Part shown: positions 8,117 to 15,664 of the stretch, one piece after another
Position numbering within the stretch: the stretch's first letter is position 1
Layout: each line of letters starts with the position of its first letter
DNA from: Microbacterium sp. cx-55
Lineage (GTDB): Bacteria; Actinomycetota; Actinomycetes; Actinomycetales; Microbacteriaceae
Assembly (NCBI RefSeq): GCF_021117345.1
Contig: NZ_CP088261.1
Span: 1,984,001-2,048,000 of the forward strand
Direction: 5' to 3'
Length of the DNA stretch: 64,000 nucleotides
Notes under the pieces: generated by a model
The model's database searches: none
What the model was told of the DNA's origin: nothing
What the model saw: only the letters and a program-made list of their open reading frames with translations
Program-made: the position numbers and the translations under genes

Positions 8117-9156
8117 CGGGTGGGCCCCACTTCGTCTTCCGATCCGCCGAGACCGAGTCGGTCCGCGAGCCCGAGCTCGTTCACCTCGACCTCCGGAATG
8201 TCGGCCACGGGCACGGGGCGCGTGATGGGCTTCTGAGCGTCGGGCAGCTTCTCGGCGAGGGATGCCGCGGCATCCGCATCCGCCTGCTGCTGAGCCTGCG
8301 CGACGGGCTCGACGATCGCCGCCTGCTCGGTCGCCGCGACCGCGGCATCGAGCGTGATCGGCTCGACCTGACCGGTCTCGGCGATCTCGCGGTGCACCTC
8401 GAGCACGGCGGTGAGGGCCGCGACCGCCGCCGCACCCCGCTCGACCTGCGGCGCGAGGCGCGGGATGCCGGACGTATCGCCGTAGCCGCCGTGGCGCTCG
8501 TCGCGCACCATCTCGCCGTTCTTCAGCTCGATCACGCGTCGCTGCATCTGGTCGACGAATCCGGCCTCGTGGGTCGCCATCAGCACGGTCGTGCCGCCCG
8601 CGTTGATGCGGGCGAGCAACTGCATGATGTCGACGGATGTCGCGGGGTCGAGGTTTCCGGTCGGCTCGTCGGCGAGCAGCACCTGGGGACGGTTCACCAG
8701 TGCGCGCGCGATCGCGACGCGCTGCTGTTCTCCGCCGGAGAGTTCGTGCGGCAGCCGCTTCTCTTTGCCGTCGAGGCCGACGAGCGCGAGCGCCTCGGGG
8801 ACGGCCTGCTGGATGAACCCGCGCGAGGAGCCGATGACCTGCAGCGTGAACGCGACGTTCTGGAAGACGTTCTTCGTCGGCAGCAACCGGAAGTCCTGGA
8901 ACACCGAACCGACGTGGCGACGGAAGTAGGGAACCTTGCGGTTCGGGACGCTGCGGAGGTCCCGTCCGAGCACGACGACACGCCCTTCGCTCGGGACGTC
9001 CTCGCGCAGGATGAGTCGCAGGCACGAGGATTTCCCCGACCCGGACGCCCCGACGAGGAAGACGAACTCTCCGCGTTGCACCTCGAAGTCGACGCTCTGC
9101 AGAGCAGGTCGAGAGGTGCCGCGATACCGCTTGGTGACGTTTTCGAACCGGATCAT
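8113..9156 (-). CDS. ftsE: Cell division ATP-binding protein FtsE with long C-terminal extension
   Basis: 347 aa. The first 225 residues are a canonical FtsE ATPase: Walker A GASGSGKSS, Q-loop FQDF, signature LSGGEQQRVAIARAL, Walker B VLLADEPTGNLD. About 120 further residues are unusual: a low-complexity Ala/Glu/Val/Pro segment ending EVNELGLADRLGLGGSEDEVGP. Related Microbacteriaceae are known to have extended FtsE proteins, as far as I recall. It partners with FtsX downstream. Confidence 0.95.
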   Translation of the reverse strand: MIRFENVTKRYRGTSRPALQSVDFEVQRGEFVFLVGASGSGKSSCLRLILREDVPSEGRVVVLGRDLRSVPNRKVPYFRRHVGSVFQDFRLLPTKNVFQNVAFTLQVIGSSRGFIQQAVPEALALVGLDGKEKRLPHELSGGEQQRVAIARALVNRPQVLLADEPTGNLDPATSVDIMQLLARINAGGTTVLMATHEAGFVDQMQRRVIELKNGEMVRDERHGGYGDTSGIPRLAPQVERGAAAVAALTAVLEVHREIAETGQVEPITLDAAVAATEQAAIVEPVAQAQQQADADAAASLAEKLPDAQKPITRPVPVADIPEVEVNELGLADRLGLGGSEDEVGPTR

Positions 9157-9234
9157 GGCTGTGTCAGCCTAAGCGCGGCTCTTCCGGATGCCGTCCGCGA
9201 CACCCGGGGCCTCCGCATCCGAAAACCGTATGAA

Positions 9235-10341
9235 TCAGTCTTCTTTGCGCTTGCGCCAGCGGATGCCTGCGGCGATGAAGCCGTCGAGGTCGCCGTCGAG
9301 AACGACCGCGGGGTTGCCGACTTCGTGTCCGGTGCGCAGGTCTTTCACGAGCTGCTGGCCGTAGAGGAAGTAGGAGCGCATCTGGTCGCCCCAGCTCGCG
9401 GTGATGGTGCCCGCAAGCTCCTTCTTCTTCGCCGCTTCCTCTTCGCGCTGCAGCAGCATGAGGCGCGTCTGGAGCACGCGCATCGCGGCCGCTCGGTTCT
9501 GGATCTGCGACTTCTCGTTCTGCATCGACACGACGATCCCGGTCGGAAGGTGCGTGATGCGCACCGCCGAGTCGGTCGTGTTGACGGACTGGCCGCCGGG
9601 ACCCGAGGAACGGAAGACGTCGACGCGGATGTCGCCCTCGGGGACATCCACCTCCTGTGCTTCTTCCATGACCGGGATGACCTCGACCGCCGCGAAGCTC
9701 GTCTGGCGCTTGTCGGCGCCGCCGAAGGGGCTGATGCGGGCGAGGCGGTGCGTACCGGCCTCGACCGACAGCGTGCCGTAGGCGTACGGGGCATCGATCT
9801 CGAACGTCGCCGACTTGATGCCGGCGCCTTCGGCGAACGACGTGTCCATCACTTTGACGGGGTACTTGTGGCGCTCGGCCCACCGCAGGTACATGCGCAT
9901 GAGCATCTCCGCGAAGTCGGTGGCGTCATCGCCGCCGGCTCCGGAGCGGATCGTCACGACGGCGGAACGCGCGTCGTACTCTCCGTCGAGCAGGGTCTGC
10001 ACTTCGAGCTGACCGATGACGTTCTGCAGATCGGCGACCTCTTTACGGGCCTCTTCCGCAGAATCCTCGTCGTCCATCTCGACCGCGAGCTCGATCAACA
10101 CGTCGAGATCGTCCAGTCGGCGCTCGATCTCTACGATGCGCTTGAGCTCCGTCTGACGGTGGCTGAGCGCGCTCGTGACCTTCTGCGCCTTATCGACGTC
10201 GTCCCAGAGGTCGGGGGCGCCGGCCTCCTCGGAGAGACGAGCGATCTCGTTCTGCAACGCCTCGACATCGACCACGGCCTGGATATCGGCGAAGGTCGAA
10301 CGCAGGGCTTGGATTTCGGGGGCGAGATCGAGTTCGAGCAT
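9235..10341 (-). CDS. prfB: Peptide chain release factor 2
   Basis: 368 aa. It carries the SPF tripeptide (ARISPFGGADK) that marks UGA/UAA recognition and the universally conserved GGQ motif (SSGPGGQSVNTTDSAVRITH) that triggers peptide release. The frame is continuous, so there is no programmed +1 frameshift like that of E. coli prfB. The start has GGAG six bases upstream. First gene of the prfB-ftsE-ftsX-smpB block. Confidence 0.97.
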   Translation of the reverse strand: MLELDLAPEIQALRSTFADIQAVVDVEALQNEIARLSEEAGAPDLWDDVDKAQKVTSALSHRQTELKRIVEIERRLDDLDVLIELAVEMDDEDSAEEARKEVADLQNVIGQLEVQTLLDGEYDARSAVVTIRSGAGGDDATDFAEMLMRMYLRWAERHKYPVKVMDTSFAEGAGIKSATFEIDAPYAYGTLSVEAGTHRLARISPFGGADKRQTSFAAVEVIPVMEEAQEVDVPEGDIRVDVFRSSGPGGQSVNTTDSAVRITHLPTGIVVSMQNEKSQIQNRAAAMRVLQTRLMLLQREEEAAKKKELAGTITASWGDQMRSYFLYGQQLVKDLRTGHEVGNPAVVLDGDLDGFIAAGIRWRKRKED

Positions 10342-10361
10342 GACACTCCAGACTAACCTGG

Positions 10362-11648
10362 ATGGACATGTCCGATCACGTCGCTTCCGTCCTGTGGCGG
10401 TTCGCGCCGATGATCTACGGCCCCACCGTGCTCTTCTCGCTCGGGGAAGGCGCCGTCATCCCGCTGATCCCGGTGCTCGCCGCCGAACGCGGCGCCGACA
10501 TCGCGCAAGCGGCCCTCATCACCTCGTTCCTCGTGATCGGACAACTGTTCGGCAACATCCCGGCGGGGTGGGCGGTCGCCCGGTTCGGGGAGCGCGCGAC
10601 GATGGCCGCCGGCGGGGTGCTCGCGATCGTCGGCGCCCTGGCCATGCTGTACGGACCGTCGACCGCCGTGCTGGCGCTCTCCGTCTTCGTGATCGGATTC
10701 TGCGCGGCGATCTTCGGCCTGGCCCGCCACTCGTTCATGACGACACGGGTGCCGGTGGCGTTCCGCGCGCGGTCGCTGTCGCTTCTCGGCGGATCGTTCC
10801 GCCTCGGTACCTTCATCGGACCGTTCGTGGCCGCGGGACTCCTGGCGACCATCGGCGACGAACTTTCCGCCGTCTGGTTCTTCCTCGGCTGCCTCGTCGC
10901 GACGATCCTGCTGGTGCTGCTCGGACCGGATCCCGAGCGCGCCGCCCCCGCGGGCGCGGCGTCGAACGCTCCCGCGGCCCGGTACGACGACACCGGAGAA
11001 GCGGTCTCGGGTTCGATCCCGACATCCGAGCGCGTCGGCGTCTTCCGCACCATGTGGCAGCACCGCGGCGTGTTGTCGCGGCTGGGACTCGCCGGCGCAT
11101 CACTATCGGCCATCCGCTCGGCCCGGCAAGTGGTCCTGCCGCTGTGGGGTCTCTCGCTCGGCCTCGACGCGCAGACGATCGCGCTCGTCGTGGGCATCTC
11201 CGGCGCGGTCGACTTCGCCCTCTTCTATGCGAGCGGACAGGTGATGGACCGGTTCGGGCGACTGTGGGCGGCGCTCCCGGCGACGCTCCTGATGGGGACG
11301 GGTTTCCTGGTGCTCTCGGTGACGCACGAGTTCGACAGCGCCGTCATCTGGTATGCCGTCCTCGGTGGAGTGCTGGGGCTCGGCAACGGCTTGTCGAGCG
11401 GGATCCTGCTGACTCTCGGAGCGGATGCGGCGCCCCGCAGCGACCCGGCACCGTTCCTCGGGTCGTGGCGTACGCTGACCGACGCGGGCGGCGCTGTCGC
11501 CCCGCTGATCGTGTCGGCGCTGACCGCGGCGGTTTCACTGTCGGTTGCGACCGGCGCGATGGGGCTCCTGGGATTCGTCGGCGCTGCCGCGTTCATCCGC
11601 TGGGTGCCGCGGTTCGTTCCCCGACGCGGAGGAGAAGAAACGCCGTGA
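10362..11648 (+). CDS. MFS transporter
   Basis: 428 aa with about twelve hydrophobic segments and a central charged loop (roughly residues 185-220). The loop between helices 2 and 3 (NIPAGWAVARFGERATM) matches the MFS motif A position. Substrate unknown. The start could be ATG 10362 or ATG 10368. Only 20 bp separate it from the divergent prfB start, so the promoter must lie inside prfB or the transcript is nearly leaderless. It is translationally coupled to the oxidase gene that follows, hinting at uptake or efflux of that enzyme's substrate or product. Confidence 0.85.
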   Translation: MDMSDHVASVLWRFAPMIYGPTVLFSLGEGAVIPLIPVLAAERGADIAQAALITSFLVIGQLFGNIPAGWAVARFGERATMAAGGVLAIVGALAMLYGPSTAVLALSVFVIGFCAAIFGLARHSFMTTRVPVAFRARSLSLLGGSFRLGTFIGPFVAAGLLATIGDELSAVWFFLGCLVATILLVLLGPDPERAAPAGAASNAPAARYDDTGEAVSGSIPTSERVGVFRTMWQHRGVLSRLGLAGASLSAIRSARQVVLPLWGLSLGLDAQTIALVVGISGAVDFALFYASGQVMDRFGRLWAALPATLLMGTGFLVLSVTHEFDSAVIWYAVLGGVLGLGNGLSSGILLTLGADAAPRSDPAPFLGSWRTLTDAGGAVAPLIVSALTAAVSLSVATGAMGLLGFVGAAAFIRWVPRFVPRRGGEETP

Positions 11649-12889
11649 CCGAGTTCAATTGGGCGGGAAACCTGGCCTACTCCGTCGACGCTGTCGCCGA
11701 GCCGTCGACGCGCGACGAGCTCCGCACGCTCGTCGCTTCGGCATCCGCCGTTCGGGCGCTGGGTTCGCGTCACTCCTTCAACCGCATCGCCGACACCGCC
11801 GGGTTGCTCGTGTCGACCGCGGGCCTGCCCGCGCGCGTATCCATCGACGCCGCGCGTCGGATCGCCCGGGTCGCCGGAGGCATGCGGTACGGCGAGGTCG
11901 CCCGCGCTCTGCAGGCGAACGGCTGGGCTCTCGGCAACCTCGCCTCCCTCCCCCACATCTCGGTCGCGGGCGCCATCGCCACGGGCACCCACGGCTCAGG
12001 CGACCGCAACGGTTCACTGGCGACGGCCGTTGCGGGTGTCGAGATCCTCACCGCCGACGGCGACATCCGGATGCTGCGCCGCGGCGAGCCCGGATTCAAC
12101 GGCGCCGTGGTCTCTCTGGGCGCGCTCGGGATCGTGCTCGACGTCGATCTCGACATCGAGCCGGCCTACGAGATCGCCCAGACCGTGTATGAGCGGGTCG
12201 CGTGGGAGGACGCCCTCGTCGACCTCTCCGCCGTCACCTCGCTCGGGTACAGCGTCAGCATGTTCACGACCTGGCGCGACGCCGACACGGTCGACCAGGT
12301 GTGGGTGAAGGCGCGAACGGATGCGGGGCCCGCACCCGCGTCCGTGCTGGGCGCGTCGCCCGCGTCGGCTCAGCGCCATCCGCTGCCCGGGGAGGCCGCC
12401 GACAGCACGACCCCGCAGCGCGGCGTCGCGGGTGCGTGGCTCGACCGGCTTCCGCACTTCCGCCTCGAGTTCACTCCGTCGCGCGGCGCCGAACTGCAGA
12501 CGGAGTACTTCGTCTCTCGCAGAGATGCGCCCGACGCGATCCGCGCGCTCAAGGTCTTCGCGCCGCGCCTCGGGGACCTGCTGCTCGTGAACGAGGTGCG
12601 CACGATCGCTGCCGACGAGCTGTGGCTGAGCGGCGCGTACGGCCGCGACACCGTCGGGCTGCACTTCACCTGGCGGCCGGATCAGCCCGCCGTCGAGGCG
12701 CTTCTCACCGAGATCGAGGCCGCACTCGCTCCGTTCGACCCGCGCCCGCACTGGGGCAAGGTGTTCACGATGCCGACCGACGTCATCCGCTCGCGCTACC
12801 CGCGGATCGACGACTTCGCCGCACTCCGAGCGGAGTTCGACCCGCGGGGTGTCTTCCGGAACGACTACGTCGCCGCACTCGGGCTCTGA
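11645..12889 (+). CDS. FAD-linked alditol oxidase (AldO-type)
   Basis: 414 aa from a GTG that overlaps the MFS stop (GTGA) and has GGAGGAGAA upstream. It aligns in my memory along its length with Streptomyces alditol oxidase: NWAGNLAYS at the start; GSRHSFNRIAD, where H43 is in the position of the histidine covalently bound to FAD; ASLPHISVAGAIATGTHGSG; and the C-terminal HWGKVFTMP. AldO-type enzymes oxidise polyols such as xylitol or sorbitol at C1, giving aldoses and H2O2. The true substrate here is untested. Confidence 0.85.
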   Translation: MTEFNWAGNLAYSVDAVAEPSTRDELRTLVASASAVRALGSRHSFNRIADTAGLLVSTAGLPARVSIDAARRIARVAGGMRYGEVARALQANGWALGNLASLPHISVAGAIATGTHGSGDRNGSLATAVAGVEILTADGDIRMLRRGEPGFNGAVVSLGALGIVLDVDLDIEPAYEIAQTVYERVAWEDALVDLSAVTSLGYSVSMFTTWRDADTVDQVWVKARTDAGPAPASVLGASPASAQRHPLPGEAADSTTPQRGVAGAWLDRLPHFRLEFTPSRGAELQTEYFVSRRDAPDAIRALKVFAPRLGDLLLVNEVRTIAADELWLSGAYGRDTVGLHFTWRPDQPAVEALLTEIEAALAPFDPRPHWGKVFTMPTDVIRSRYPRIDDFAALRAEFDPRGVFRNDYVAALGL

Positions 12890-12961
12890 GAAGTATGCAT
12901 CCCCCGCGGGCCGCCGCTGCGGCGAACGCCGCGCCCGCCGTCACCCGCGCCGGGGATCAGC

Positions 12962-13624
12962 TCACTCGAAAGTGATGATCCCGGCGCGCGCGGCGCGGAT
13001 GAGCACCTGAACGCGGTCTCGCACATCCCACTTCGCCATGATGTTGCTGAGGTGCGATTTCACGGTCGCTTCCGAGACGCTCTGCTGTCTGGCGATCTCC
13101 GCATTCGAGAGACCGCGCGCGAGAAGTGAGACGACGGCGCGCTCCCGCGGTGTGAGCCGTTCCGCATCGGACAGACGTACGAGCTGCCCAACGCCCACCG
13201 ACGCGGACACCGACGCGACGAGCATGCTCGCGACGGCCGGCGAGAGGACCCGCAGCCCGCGTGCGATATCGCGGAGCGCGGCGACGATATCCTCCGGCTC
13301 GGAATCCTTCAGCAGATAACCGCCCGCCCCCGCTTGCAGCATCGGCAGGATCGCGTCGAGTGAACCGAACGTCGTCAGCGCGAGCACCTTGGTGGCGGGA
13401 TGATCGCGGGTGATGATCCGCGTCGCTTCCGCCCCACCCATGACGGGCATCTGAGCGTCCATCAGCACGACGTCCGGGGCGAGCGACGCGACCGCTGCGA
13501 GCGCGTCGGCCCCGTTCGCAGCCTCTCCGACCACCTCGATGTCGTCGGCCTCGCTGACGAACACCGTGAGGGCGCGACGGATCAGCGATTCGTCGTCGAC
13601 CACGAGCACCCGAAGTTCTTGCAC
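12962..13624 (-). CDS. Two-component response regulator, NarL/LuxR family
   Basis: 220 aa: receiver domain with acidic pair DD (10-11), phospho-acceptor D56 (VVLMDAQMP) and conserved Thr/Lys (ALTTFG, YLLKD), then a LuxR HTH (LTPRERAVVSLLARGLSNAEIARQQSVSEATVKSHLS). Start is GTG 13624 or GTG 13633; neither has an ideally spaced Shine-Dalgarno. It is divergent from the micro-ORF and histidine kinase and probably pairs with that kinase to control the RiPP operon. Confidence 0.92.
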   Translation of the reverse strand: MQELRVLVVDDESLIRRALTVFVSEADDIEVVGEAANGADALAAVASLAPDVVLMDAQMPVMGGAEATRIITRDHPATKVLALTTFGSLDAILPMLQAGAGGYLLKDSEPEDIVAALRDIARGLRVLSPAVASMLVASVSASVGVGQLVRLSDAERLTPRERAVVSLLARGLSNAEIARQQSVSEATVKSHLSNIMAKWDVRDRVQVLIRAARAGIITFE

Positions 13625-13750
13625 GCCTCCCACGATAGGACCCCGCCCGCACCCCCGACGAAAGGGGGAGAGAGCGCTCGCCTTCCGACGGAAGCGGTGC
13701 CGCCTGACCTCCCGCGATGCTGAACAGATCACATCGAACAGGAGGTGAGC

Positions 13751-13810
13751 ATGTACTCGACCAATGGACTTTGGACCGCACTGTGCCGACTCTTCGGTGT
13801 CTGCAACTGA
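13751..13810 (+). CDS. 19-residue micro-ORF between regulator and kinase
   Basis: ATG 13751 is preceded by AGGAGGTGAGC, the strongest Shine-Dalgarno in this region. The encoded peptide is MYSTNGLWTALCRLFGVCN. It has two cysteines six residues apart, an aromatic/hydrophobic centre and no export signal. It lies between the divergent response regulator and the histidine kinase, about 57 bp before the kinase start. Candidate roles are a signalling peptide precursor, a leader/attenuator peptide or an accessory small protein. I know no family for it. Confidence 0.55.
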   Translation: MYSTNGLWTALCRLFGVCN

Positions 13811-13867
13811 CGCTCGCGGAGTGCTGCACGCTCACATCGCGTGAGCGCACCTTTGCATAATGGAGCG

Positions 13868-15055
13868 ATGACCGTCCCGCCGCACGACTCGCGCAGACGA
13901 CAGGTGTCGTTGCGCGCGTTGTGGGCGTCGTTGCGCACCGATGCGGCGTTCACGCGCGTCGAGCGGTGGGCACTGTGGAGCCTCATCGGCGCGGGCTTGG
14001 TGGCCGGCCTGGTACTGACCGCCTCGGCGGGGCTTCCGGGTGAGGATGCCGTCTTCCAGACGCTTCTCACCCTCGCCTTCGCACTGGTTCTCTGGCGACC
14101 GAAGGCGTTCGGGGCGGCACTGCTCATCCTGCTCGCGGTCTCCCCCGCCGTCGACGCTCAGCAGGAGGCGATCCTGGCGTTGGCGTTGGGCAGCGGGCTG
14201 ATCGCACGCACGTGCACGATCGCCATCCAGGCCGCGTACGTCGTCGCCTTCTTCGGCGCGGCGATCCTGATCCACGCCTTCTTCCCGGCCTCCGAGCCCC
14301 TGTCCAGCTTCATCGCCGCCATCATCGTGGCGACCGGATCGAGCGGTGTCGGGTTGACCCTGCGTGCGGTCACGGAGCGTGAGATGCAAGCGCACCGCAA
14401 GCTTCTGGTGTCGGAGCAGGCGCGAGCGGAGGTCGCCGCCGGGGAGCGTCGGCGGATCGCCGATGATCTGCACGACGTGGTCGCCCACGATCTGACCATC
14501 ATCGCGATGCACGCCCGCCTTCTCGAACGGGATCCCGACCCGGACGATCGCAGGACGTCCCAGCGCGCGATCCTCGATTCCGCGCGGCAGGCGCTCTCGG
14601 ACGTGCGGCGCGTGGTGCTGCTGGCGAGCGAGGATGCGGATCCGGCGACCGGTGCCGACAACCAGCGCGGCGTCGGCGTCGCGGCGCAGGAACTCGCCCG
14701 GGAACTGACGGCAGCCGGGTACCGGGTCCAGCTGGACGACGAGGTGCCCGACGACGCCGACGTCGACCGCCTCGTGAGCGCGACTCTCGCGCGCATCGTC
14801 CGCGAAGCCGGAACCAACATCCTGAAACACGCCGTCGGAGCGCAGCGCGTGCGCATCCACTTGCAGCAGTCGGACGGCGAACTCCGACTCTCCGTGTGGA
14901 ACTCGCTTCCGCGCGACCCGAGCGCGTCCGACGCGGTCAGCGGGGGGTACGGAATCGTCCGGATGAACGAACGCACCGCGATTCTCGGCGGCTCGTTCGA
15001 GTCGGGGCCGGAATCCGGCGGCTGGCAGATGCGGGCGTCTTTCCCCGCTCGCTGA
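13868..15055 (+). CDS. Sensor histidine kinase, HisKA_3 (DesK/LiaS-like) type
   Basis: 395 aa from ATG 13868; an in-frame GTG at 13841 would add nine residues. Four or five membrane helices fill residues 35-165, with little outside the membrane. They are followed by a coiled linker and the H-box GERRRIADDLHDVVAHDL with H202 as the phosphorylated residue. The HATPase_c domain has EAGTNILKHA (N-box) and GGYGIVRMNERTAILGG (G-box). Intramembrane-sensing kinases of this sort often answer envelope stress or membrane-active peptides. Its position suggests it senses the cluster's peptide or the 19-aa peptide. Confidence 0.92.
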   Translation: MTVPPHDSRRRQVSLRALWASLRTDAAFTRVERWALWSLIGAGLVAGLVLTASAGLPGEDAVFQTLLTLAFALVLWRPKAFGAALLILLAVSPAVDAQQEAILALALGSGLIARTCTIAIQAAYVVAFFGAAILIHAFFPASEPLSSFIAAIIVATGSSGVGLTLRAVTEREMQAHRKLLVSEQARAEVAAGERRRIADDLHDVVAHDLTIIAMHARLLERDPDPDDRRTSQRAILDSARQALSDVRRVVLLASEDADPATGADNQRGVGVAAQELARELTAAGYRVQLDDEVPDDADVDRLVSATLARIVREAGTNILKHAVGAQRVRIHLQQSDGELRLSVWNSLPRDPSASDAVSGGYGIVRMNERTAILGGSFESGPESGGWQMRASFPAR

Positions 15056-15096
15056 CCGCGCGACGACCGGCCTACCCGCGGATCTGCCGGACCTCC

Positions 15097-15129
15097 TCCG
15101 AAAGTCGGAGTCCGGGCAGCACTTTCGGA
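15097..15129. promoter_or_regulatory. Inverted repeat upstream of the RiPP operon (candidate operator)
   Basis: TCCGAAAGT (15097-15105) and ACTTTCGGA (15121-15129) are perfect 9-bp inverted arms around a 15-bp centre, about 90 bp before the first precursor gene. Spacing of about two helical turns between half-sites fits a dimeric LuxR-type regulator. A local stem CTCCG-AAAGT-CGGAG overlaps the left arm. Binding is inferred only. Confidence 0.4.
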
Positions 15130-15218
15130 TGGATTGACGCGGGATCGCTTGTTCACCGCTCCTGCATCGGCAACCCTGAGGGCGTCCAGGTGGGCCGATG
15201 AAAGGGGAACAAGTGAAC

Positions 15219-15452
15219 ATGACGATGGAGTCCAGAGACGTCGCACTCGCACGGCGAGTGGACGCAGCCGTGCATGCGATTTACGACGGGACGGCGAGGG
15301 GATCCGTGTCCGCACCGGTCCTCGGCACACCGGCCACGGTGGCCGCGGCGCCGGCGGCGGTCGCGACATGGAAGCTCGCGGCAGCCGCGGTCGGCGGGGC
15401 GGCCAGCGTGGTCGGCGCCTATGTCGCGGGTCGAGCGGTCGGATCGTGGTGA
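15219..15452 (+). CDS. Putative linaridin-like RiPP precursor peptide 1
   Basis: 77 aa from ATG 15219 (AAAGGGGA about ten bases upstream; GTG 15213 and ATG 15198 are in-frame alternatives). The first half is charged and helical (SRDVALARRVDAAVHAIYDG), like a leader. Then SAPVLGTP introduces a highly hydrophobic Ala/Val/Gly-rich half with Thr and Ser residues that could be dehydrated, ending AGRAVGSW. The xPVLxTP motif recurs in the next ORF. Cypemycin is cut just before an ATP motif, so cleavage near LGTP is plausible. There is no C-terminal cysteine, hence no aminovinyl-cysteine. Confidence 0.6.
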   Translation: MTMESRDVALARRVDAAVHAIYDGTARGSVSAPVLGTPATVAAAPAAVATWKLAAAAVGGAASVVGAYVAGRAVGSW

Positions 15453-15658
15453 TTGACGGCGCGCTCGAGACGCGAGTGGGTAACGCCCTCGCGGAGCTCG
15501 GGGACGCCGGCGGCGTCTCGATCATCCGCATCGGGCGAGAGGCTCAGGGCCCCGTGCTGGCGACCCCGCTCATCGCTGCGGCGTTTGCGGGAGGCGCCGT
15601 GTACGGCGGAGGCCTCGTCGCGGCGTTCGAGGCCGGCCGAGCGGTTCGCGGAGGCTGA
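15449..15658 (+). CDS. Putative linaridin-like RiPP precursor peptide 2
   Basis: 69 aa starting at a GTG that overlaps the stop of peptide 1 (GTGA), so translation is coupled. The acidic leader-like part (VIDGALETRVGNALAELGD) is followed by AQGPVLATPLIAAAFAGG and a Gly/Ala/Val-rich tail ending EAGRAVRGG. It shares the PVLxTP motif and the AGRAV near the C-terminus with peptide 1, which supports the idea that both are modified peptides. It has almost no Ser/Thr after the motif, so it would undergo little dehydration. It may instead be a partner of a two-component peptide or an accessory protein. Confidence 0.5.
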   Translation: MIDGALETRVGNALAELGDAGGVSIIRIGREAQGPVLATPLIAAAFAGGAVYGGGLVAAFEAGRAVRGG

Positions 15659-15664
15659 GTCGCG

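Noticed and set aside
7193..8236. Long plus-strand open frame (347 codons) opposite ftsX
   Set aside because: It is an antisense shadow: His/Arg/Asp-rich with no domain, and the minus strand clearly encodes FtsX.
8392..10356. 654-codon plus-strand frame opposite ftsE and prfB
   Set aside because: Antisense shadow of two well-supported genes; composition typical of high-GC reverse frames.
15198..15452. Class II circular bacteriocin as an alternative reading of the first hydrophobic peptide
   Set aside because: No DUF95/SpoIIM-type membrane protein is present in the operon, and the leader is long with a PVLxTP boundary; linaridin-like context fits better, though not proven.
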